From assembly GCA_947446605.1 (NCBI GenBank), contig CANFHJ010000005.1:1-49111 (forward strand): a stretch of DNA of 49,111 bases, read 5' to 3'. Position 1 is the stretch's first letter, and every line of letters starts with the position of its first letter. The stretch comes from Bacteroidota bacterium. Lineage in GTDB: Bacteria > Bacteroidota > Bacteroidia > UKL13-3. The notes under the pieces were generated by a model. It was not told the origin of the DNA and did not search any database. It saw only the letters and a program-made list of their open reading frames with translations. Of the stretch, positions 44,102-49,111 are shown one piece after another. Made by a program: the position numbers and the translations under genes.

Positions 44102-45307
44102 CTAATCCTTTCGCTTTATTTTCTTCTTCTGTGAAGCGCTCATCTTGCCAACTTTCTTGTAATAACCAATCTTATTACCTTCTACCCATATAGTTAATTT
44201 CTGGCCATATTTAACGGCGTTTTTGCGCAGTTTGTTCCATGATTTAATATCTTCAGAAGGAACATCAAACCAGTCGGCTATATCGCCTAAATTATCACCG
44301 CGTTTCACAGTATAGATCACTTTTTTCTTAGTAAATTTCTTTGTTTCATTTCCAGGCTTAATGCGAGCAATGCTATCAACAACTTCTTCTTGCATTTTCT
44401 GAATAGGATCAGCCTGCAATTCGCTCAAATTAATTGGCCTATAAACAGAGTCCTTCAGCAATTCAAAATTCTTGGATTTACTTTTAGGCACACGCACATA
44501 ATAACCCTCTACATTAAACGGAATAATATCTTTTCTAAAAGCAGGATTTAATAAGCGCATCTCCTCAACACTAACACCAGTAACAGATGAAATCTGCTGA
44601 AAAGACAACCATTTATTAACCAATAAACTATCAGTATCTGTTTCAAACTTTGGTTCGGCACTACTTATGCCGTGCTCTTTATAATAATTTAAAATATATG
44701 CAGTAGCTATTACACGCGGGTAAAGCTCTTTGCAAAATGCGGGCATATGCGGATAAATATCCCAAAAATACAAACTGTTATTGCTAATATGAATGCATTT
44801 ATTCAAAGTAACTGGTGAACAACCATAGCTGGCTATTGCAAGCGGCCAACTTTTGTAAATACTAAATAAATCTTTGAAATGCTGCGCGGCTACAGCGCTT
44901 GATTTTACAGGGTCTCTGCGCTCATCTATATAGGTGTTTACCTTCAATTTATACATGCGCGTTATTGGATAAGCCATCATCCAAATACCGCTTGCCCCAC
45001 TCGCATTTACAGCTGTTGGATCCAACATTGATGCAGTTGCCGCCAAATATTTTAATTCAGTTGGCAAGCCTTTAGCACGCAAACTCTTTTCCAACATTGG
45101 AAAAAAATATTTGCTTCTTCCTATTAACTCCCTAACCTTTTCTGGATTGTTTAAATACTCCTCAATAAAGGGCTTTACCGCTGGATTATACGTTAATTCT
45201 AATGTGCTCTTTAAAGCAGCTAAACGTGTTTGATACAACTCATCCGAACCGGCCTTAGCTTCTGCTAAACCCCACAATAATAAAAGGGCACAAATTATTC
45301 TTTTCAT
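44102..45307 (-). CDS. LysM protein with degenerate lytic-transglycosylase domain
   Basis: A 401-residue exported protein (start ATG 45307, signal MKRIICALLLLWGLAEA). The order is MltD-like: N-terminal helix region, SLT domain (about 75-210), a weak LysM-like segment, and a C-terminal LysM (VKRGDNLGDIADWFDVPSEDI). The SLT domain has lost key residues. The usual ES...GLWQ reads ATASMLDPTAVNASGASGIWMM, so the catalytic Glu is Ala (codon 45032-45034) and Gln of the WQ pair is Met. The usual AYNAGP reads SYGCSP. It therefore probably binds peptidoglycan without cutting it. Conserved gene order tatA, gatA and this gene suggests a kept envelope role. Confidence 0.88.
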   Translation of the reverse strand: MKRIICALLLLWGLAEAKAGSDELYQTRLAALKSTLELTYNPAVKPFIEEYLNNPEKVRELIGRSKYFFPMLEKSLRAKGLPTELKYLAATASMLDPTAVNASGASGIWMMAYPITRMYKLKVNTYIDERRDPVKSSAVAAQHFKDLFSIYKSWPLAIASYGCSPVTLNKCIHISNNSLYFWDIYPHMPAFCKELYPRVIATAYILNYYKEHGISSAEPKFETDTDSLLVNKWLSFQQISSVTGVSVEEMRLLNPAFRKDIIPFNVEGYYVRVPKSKSKNFELLKDSVYRPINLSELQADPIQKMQEEVVDSIARIKPGNETKKFTKKKVIYTVKRGDNLGDIADWFDVPSEDIKSWNKLRKNAVKYGQKLTIWVEGNKIGYYKKVGKMSASQKKKIKRKD

Positions 45308-45412
45308 CTTCACAACCATTGAACGCAATTTACATGCGATTTAGCATTTGGAAAGAGAAAGAAATTAAGATGTAAACATGTTAAATGGCCTTTTGGCCTT
45401 AAACAAAAACAC

Positions 45413-46825
45413 TTATGCCAAAGATTTTGCAAGCGCTAAAAGCGCAGCATCTTCATGCATATTGGCCATAATTTGTAAACCAATGGGCATACCATTTCCA
45501 TCTACCCCATTAGGAATAGAAAGCGCCGGAACGCCAGCAATATTAGCATGTACAGTAAAAATATCTGCCAAATACATCGCTATAGGATTGTCAGATTTTT
45601 CACCAATTTTAAAGGCTACTGATGGCGATGTTGGTGAAATAATAAAATCATATTGCTCAAAAAGCGCCTTGGTTCTGTCCTGAACCAATCGTCTTACTTT
45701 CTGTGCTTTGCTATAATAAGCATCATAATATCCTGCAGAAAGCACAAAGGTTCCCAACATAATTCTTCGCTTTACTTCTGGTCCAAAACCTTCCGATCGC
45801 GATTTTCTAATGGTGCTTTCTAAATCAAATGCCTCTTTACTCCTATAACCATAATGCATACCTGCAAATCTTGATAAATTAGAAGAAGCCTCTGCAGTTG
45901 TTAGGGTATAATAAACAGGAATTAGATAGGGCAATAAATCAAAACTAATTGGCGTAACTTCATGCCCCATTGCTACCAATTTAAACAAATATTCTTCTGT
46001 TGCTTTCTTAACTTCGGGCTCAATACCCTCCATTTCCATGGTTTCTTGTATATAAGCAAACTTCAATTTCTTTTCAGGTGCTTCCTTTTCTAAAAATGGC
46101 TCTAGCTCTTTTAAAGAAGCAGTTGCATCGTGTTCATCTGCACCTGCAATAACGTCCATAATGGCCTGCATATCGGCTACACAATGAGTTATAGGTCCAA
46201 TAATATCAAATGAAGAGGCGTAGGCAATTAATCCCCATCTTGAAATTTTTCCATAACTCGGTTTAAACCCATATAACCCGCAAAACGCGGCGGGCTGACG
46301 AATACTTCCGCCGGTATCACTACCCAAACTGGCTAAACACATATCTGCCTGAACAGCCACGGCCGCGCCTCCAGAAGAACCGCCAGAAACACGCGTTTCA
46401 TCTGCGTAATTTAATACTGGTCCAAATGCAGAATTTTCATTTGATGCACCCATTGCAAATTCATCGCAATTCAAACGCCCAATTATTATCGCATCTTCGG
46501 CCAATAAACGTTCTACAACTGTTGATGAGTAAATGGAAGTAAAGCCCTCTAATATTTTAGAAGATGCTGAAACAGCATGGTCTTTATAACAAATATTATC
46601 TTTAAGGCCAATAACCAATCCCGCTAATTTACCAGCTTTTCCTTCTTTCATTTTTTCGGCAATGCGATCAGCAAATAATTTCGCTTCATCTGCATATACC
46701 TCTAAAAAGGCATTCAAATGCTTATTCTTATCTATATTTTGAAGGTAATGCCCAACTAATTCGGGCAAAGAAATCTTACCCGATGCTAAGTCGGACTGTA
46801 TAGATGCTAAACTATGGTAGGTCAT
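45413..46825 (-). CDS. gatA: Aspartyl/glutamyl-tRNA(Asn/Gln) amidotransferase subunit A
   Basis: A 470-residue amidase-signature protein. The catalytic triad is visible: Lys in VIGLKDNIC, cis-Ser in GGSSGGAAVAV and the nucleophile Ser in GSDTGGSIRQPA. KPSYGKISRWGLIAYASSFD and AGVPALSIPNG are typical GatA segments. It releases ammonia from glutamine for the amidation of misacylated tRNA with GatB/GatC, which are not in this window. It begins 18 bases after tatA. Confidence 0.95.
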   Translation of the reverse strand: MTYHSLASIQSDLASGKISLPELVGHYLQNIDKNKHLNAFLEVYADEAKLFADRIAEKMKEGKAGKLAGLVIGLKDNICYKDHAVSASSKILEGFTSIYSSTVVERLLAEDAIIIGRLNCDEFAMGASNENSAFGPVLNYADETRVSGGSSGGAAVAVQADMCLASLGSDTGGSIRQPAAFCGLYGFKPSYGKISRWGLIAYASSFDIIGPITHCVADMQAIMDVIAGADEHDATASLKELEPFLEKEAPEKKLKFAYIQETMEMEGIEPEVKKATEEYLFKLVAMGHEVTPISFDLLPYLIPVYYTLTTAEASSNLSRFAGMHYGYRSKEAFDLESTIRKSRSEGFGPEVKRRIMLGTFVLSAGYYDAYYSKAQKVRRLVQDRTKALFEQYDFIISPTSPSVAFKIGEKSDNPIAMYLADIFTVHANIAGVPALSIPNGVDGNGMPIGLQIMANMHEDAALLALAKSLA

Positions 46826-46843
46826 TGTTTATTGGAGATGCGC

Positions 46844-47059
46844 TTATTTAGTTTCTTGGTCTTTTGGGGGTTGTTTCATTCCCTCTTCAATCTGATCTTT
46901 TACACTTTTCTTAGCGTCGTTAAACTCACGAACGCCTTGACCAATGCCACGCATCAATTCAGGAATTTTTTTACCACCAAATAAAAACACAATGGCTAAT
47001 AAAATCATTAACCATTCTCCACCACCTAGGTTTCCGATAAATAATAATGTAAAGTTCAT
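46844..47059 (-). CDS. tatA: Twin-arginine translocase subunit TatA/E
   Basis: A 71-residue protein: N-terminal transmembrane helix with [24 protein letters not shown], the conserved FGGKKIPEL hinge, an amphipathic helix ([17 protein letters not shown]), and a charged tail. It forms the pore-like oligomer of the Tat system, which exports folded proteins across the inner membrane. Confidence 0.95.
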   Translation of the reverse strand: MNFTLLFIGNLGGGEWLMILLAIVFLFGGKKIPELMRGIGQGVREFNDAKKSVKDQIEEGMKQPPKDQETK

Positions 47060-47122
47060 TTTTTAATGAATTAGTTGTGCGAAATTAGTTTATTTTTTCT
47101 TTTTTGAATGCTATCTAATTTT

Positions 47123-48925
47123 TTATTTCAAATGCACGTTTCTTTTAAGGATTTTAAGCTCTTTATCATTTAACTCGCGCCATTCACCTCGTTTTAATGG
47201 CCCCTTTTCAATGCCTGCATAAAGTACCCTATCCAGCTTTTCTACAGAATAATCTAAATGCTCAAACATCCTGTGAATAATGCGATTTTTGCCACTGTGA
47301 ATTTCAATGCCGACGACGTGTTTGTTCTTAGCATCAGACTGTGCAATAGCATCTGGTTTGATAAAACCATCCTCTAATTCAACTCCATTTGATAAAGACC
47401 AAAGATCTGTTGGTTTTAAATTTTTATTTAATGTGGCTTTATATACTTTCTTGATTTCATATTTTGGATGCATTAACCTATTGGCTAATTCGCCATCATT
47501 GGTAAGCAATAAAACACCCGTTGTGTTTCGATCCAAACGCCCAATTGGAAAAATCCTTTCACGCATTTTACCATCAAAAATATCCATCACAGTATTTCTA
47601 CCATCTGGATCATCTGCTGTGGTAATAGCGTCTTTTGGCTTGTTTAATACAATATAAACCTTGGCTTCAACGGCAAGTTTTTCGCCATTAAACCTAACTA
47701 CATCTCCAGCCTTTACTTTGCTGCCCAACTCTGTTACAACCGTTCCATTGATGCTCACCAAACCTGCACCTATCAATTCATCTGCCTCTCTTCTTGAGCA
47801 AACACCCGCATTTGAAATGAATCGGTTTAACCTTACAGCTTCGCCTACACTTAGGGCATCTTCGGTAACTCTTTCCTTAGATTGCGATTTTGATTTAGAA
47901 ACAAATTCTGGCTTATTGCCTAAATCAATGCTCTTGCCCCTGGATCCTGGCGGTTTAAATCTAAAATCATCATCAGAACCGCTGCTGCGGGGTTTAAATC
48001 CTTTTAATTCAGACTTTTTAGTGAATTTGCCTTTTCCTGCAGCATAACTATCTCCCTCATTTCTCTTATCAAATCTACCTCTTGGGCTTGTTTCATCCGC
48101 GTTTATATCGTGGATGCTTTTCATTTCTTTTCTGTCCTTAAAGCTTCCGGCACTTCCGTATTTTTTATCCTTGCCTACCGCTGGCCTATCGCTTGATTTT
48201 CTAGCATAAGGCTTACTGTCTTTTTGAAACGAAGAGCCCGCTCTTGGCTTTCTTTCAAATGAACTGTCATCGCTTTTACGAGTGTATGGTCTACTTGTTG
48301 AGCCCTCCTTTGAAAACGAACCTCCAGTTCTTGGTTTTCTTTCAAATGAATTGTCATCGCTTTTGCGCACATAAGGCCTGCTGCTCGAACCCTCTTTTGA
48401 AAAAGAGCCTCCAGTTCTTGGCTTTCTTTCAAATGAACTGTCATCGCTCTTGCGGGTATATGGTCTGCTTGTAGAACCCTCCTTTGAAAACGAACCGCTG
48501 GTTCTTGGCTTTCTTTCAAATGATTTATCGTCGCTCTTACGTGCATAAGGCCTGCTGCTCGAACCCTCTTTTGAAAAAGAGCCTCCAGTTCTTGGTTTTC
48601 TTTCAAATGATTTGTCGTCGCTCTTACGTGCATAAGGCCTGCTGCTCGAACCCTCTTTTGAAAAAGAACCACCAGTTCTTGGTTTTCTTTCAGATGAGCT
48701 ATCGTCACTCTTACGTGTATATGGCCTGCTTGATGAACTTGGTCTTGCTTTCTTTTCAAAACGACCATCTCCTGCATCTTTGCTTCTTGCAAATCCCCCT
48801 CCATTAGTGCTACTGCTTGTTCTCTTTCTAGGTGCAGATCCACTGCCGCCTCTTGGACTAGCGCTTTTTCTAGGCGCACCCGAACTTGGTCTTCCCGACC
48901 TGTTTCCAGAATTTTCTCTTTTCAT
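47123..48925 (-). CDS. RsuA/RluB-family 23S/16S rRNA pseudouridine synthase with repeat-rich N-terminal tail
   Basis: A 600-residue protein. The C-terminal 240 residues are a standard RsuA/RluB enzyme: S4 domain (RLNRFISNAGVCSRREADELI), then the catalytic Asp in FPIGRLDRNTTGVLLLTNDG and the typical GKNRIIHRMFEHLDY motif. The first 360 residues are a low-complexity basic/acidic tail rich in Ser, Arg, Lys and Gly. It includes six near-identical 29-residue repeats, each with RPYxRKSDDxSxERKPR. Such tails are common on Bacteroidota RluB-type proteins and are probably disordered RNA or ribosome contacts. A Fur-box-like palindrome lies upstream (48967-48981). Confidence 0.93.
   Translation of the reverse strand: MKRENSGNRSGRPSSGAPRKSASPRGGSGSAPRKRTSSSTNGGGFARSKDAGDGRFEKKARPSSSSRPYTRKSDDSSSERKPRTGGSFSKEGSSSRPYARKSDDKSFERKPRTGGSFSKEGSSSRPYARKSDDKSFERKPRTSGSFSKEGSTSRPYTRKSDDSSFERKPRTGGSFSKEGSSSRPYVRKSDDNSFERKPRTGGSFSKEGSTSRPYTRKSDDSSFERKPRAGSSFQKDSKPYARKSSDRPAVGKDKKYGSAGSFKDRKEMKSIHDINADETSPRGRFDKRNEGDSYAAGKGKFTKKSELKGFKPRSSGSDDDFRFKPPGSRGKSIDLGNKPEFVSKSKSQSKERVTEDALSVGEAVRLNRFISNAGVCSRREADELIGAGLVSINGTVVTELGSKVKAGDVVRFNGEKLAVEAKVYIVLNKPKDAITTADDPDGRNTVMDIFDGKMRERIFPIGRLDRNTTGVLLLTNDGELANRLMHPKYEIKKVYKATLNKNLKPTDLWSLSNGVELEDGFIKPDAIAQSDAKNKHVVGIEIHSGKNRIIHRMFEHLDYSVEKLDRVLYAGIEKGPLKRGEWRELNDKELKILKRNVHLK
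48218..48730 (-). repeat. 87-bp tandem repeats in the pseudouridine synthase gene
   Basis: Six in-frame copies of an 87-base unit (29 residues, the last shortened to 26) encode SRPYxRKSDDxSxERKPRTGG-type units; a degenerate seventh follows. Copies differ by synonymous and few amino-acid changes and fall into alternating subtypes, as expected after slippage or unequal recombination. Confidence 0.9.
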
Positions 48926-48960
48926 TTACTCTCTTGCTTTACTTTCCCCACCTTGCCGAA

Positions 48961-48988
48961 CAAACCTGATAATGATTATCATTGGCAA
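48961..48988 (-). promoter_or_regulatory. Possible promoter overlapping the Fur-like box
   Basis: On the minus strand, TTG (48986-48988), 17 bases, then CAGGTTTG (48961-48968), seven of eight positions of TAnnTTTG. The start codon of the pseudouridine synthase follows 35 bases later. Confidence 0.35.
48967..48981. promoter_or_regulatory. Perfect 7-1-7 Fur-box-like palindrome
   Basis: TGATAATGATTATCA is an exact match to the 7-1-7 Fur consensus TGATAATNATTATCA. It lies 41 bases before the ATG of the pseudouridine synthase and between the two elements of one possible promoter, an operator-like position. Binding by Fur or a relative (Zur, PerR) is inferred. Confidence 0.6.
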
Positions 48989-49024
48989 GCGTGTTCTAGT
49001 TGCATTATGTGTATTAATAGCCTA

Positions 49025-49032
49025 CAAAGATA
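49025..49032 (-). promoter_or_regulatory. -7 promoter element of the pseudouridine synthase gene
   Basis: TATCTTTG on the minus strand, about 100 bases before the ATG at 48925. If used, the Fur-like box lies about 40 bases downstream of the start site. Confidence 0.5.
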
Positions 49033-49065
49033 GCTATTATTTAAGCATTTATCCTATTTATCCAC

Positions 49066-49109
49066 AAAAAGAAAGCGGCACAACAGGTCTATTTGCCTAA
49101 TGTGCCGCT
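49066..49109 (-). terminator. Terminator of a minus-strand gene beyond the right edge
   Basis: AGCGGCACA (49074-49082) and TGTGCCGCT (49101-49109) form a perfect 9-bp stem with an 18-base loop. On the minus strand it is followed by TTTCTTTTT (49066-49074). Confidence 0.65.
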
Positions 49110-49111
49110 CA

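Noticed and set aside
48380-48660. Repeated GCTCGAACCC near-matches to GGTTCGAACC
   Set aside because: They are copies of the same site carried by the 87-base tandem repeat, so they are not independent.
48218-48730. Regular repeats that could suggest a CRISPR array
   Set aside because: Units are contiguous 87-base copies with no unique spacers and lie in a coding frame.
48175-48879. A 234-residue open frame overlapping the pseudouridine synthase repeats
   Set aside because: It is open because the 87-base repeat keeps phase; the composition is repetitive and the true frame carries the S4 and catalytic domains further on.

Overview
The window is a dense, AT-rich (roughly 38% GC by eye) chromosomal segment of a member of the Bacteroidota. 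Three observations support this. Two secreted enzymes end in type IX secretion (T9SS) C-terminal sorting domains. Many gene starts carry the Bacteroidota promoter form TTTG-N19-TAnnTTTG. Several families are typical of the phylum: GldL/GldM, DUF2723 glycosyltransferase, the GH3/beta-lactamase fusion and the RRM cold-shock-type RNA-binding protein. There are no insertion sequences, prophage genes or CRISPR arrays.

Layout. 1-2.8 kb: the 3' part of a hybrid histidine kinase and an MFS transporter. 2.8-4.2 kb (minus): a HipA-like kinase, a DUF3037 protein and a small zinc-ribbon membrane protein, with nested inverted repeats abutting the kinase start. 4.3-9.5 kb: two SAM methyltransferases, tRNA-Arg(CCT), a secreted M1 aminopeptidase and a geranylgeranyl-reductase-type flavoprotein. 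9.5-9.8 kb: tRNA-Ser(GGA) within a GC-rich block full of inverted repeats. 10.0-15.8 kb (plus): a five-gene operon that is the most unusual feature. It encodes a membrane-anchored coiled-coil protein, a GldL-like motor subunit, two consecutive divergent GldM-like shaft proteins, and a beta-helix protein ending in a PorG-like outer-membrane barrel. 15.9-26.9 kb: secreted GH13 amylase, MetG, a small membrane protein, a BaiN/YhiN-type flavoprotein, a DUF2723 glycosyltransferase and RlmB. 26.9-40.5 kb: mostly minus-strand housekeeping and envelope genes (HTH regulator, PhoD-like phosphatase, class III aminotransferase, ArnT/PMT-like membrane protein, PurQ, AlbA_2 protein, sodium:solute symporter, M28 peptidase, rhomboid protease, MutL). 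40.6-49.1 kb: GH3/beta-lactamase fusion, RRM protein, a LysM protein with a transglycosylase fold that lacks its catalytic Glu, GatA, TatA, and a pseudouridine synthase with a tandem-repeat N-terminal tail under a perfect Fur-box-like palindrome.

How the parts fit. The 10.0-15.8 kb operon has the parts list of a proton-driven machine spanning the envelope. The GldL-like protein keeps the Lys and Glu residues of the canonical motor. The two GldM-like proteins would make an obligate asymmetric pair, because only the second keeps the Arg that faces the motor Glu. The last protein supplies an outer-membrane anchor. GldK and GldN, which form the T9SS ring, are absent, so this looks like a separate machine related to the T9SS/gliding motor, of unknown output. 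The canonical T9SS is presumably encoded elsewhere, since its cargo is present here.

A second signal cuts across genes. The perfect palindrome GGTTCGAACC occurs seven times, in coding and non-coding DNA, where base composition predicts far less than one copy. This resembles the highly iterated palindromes of some other genomes.
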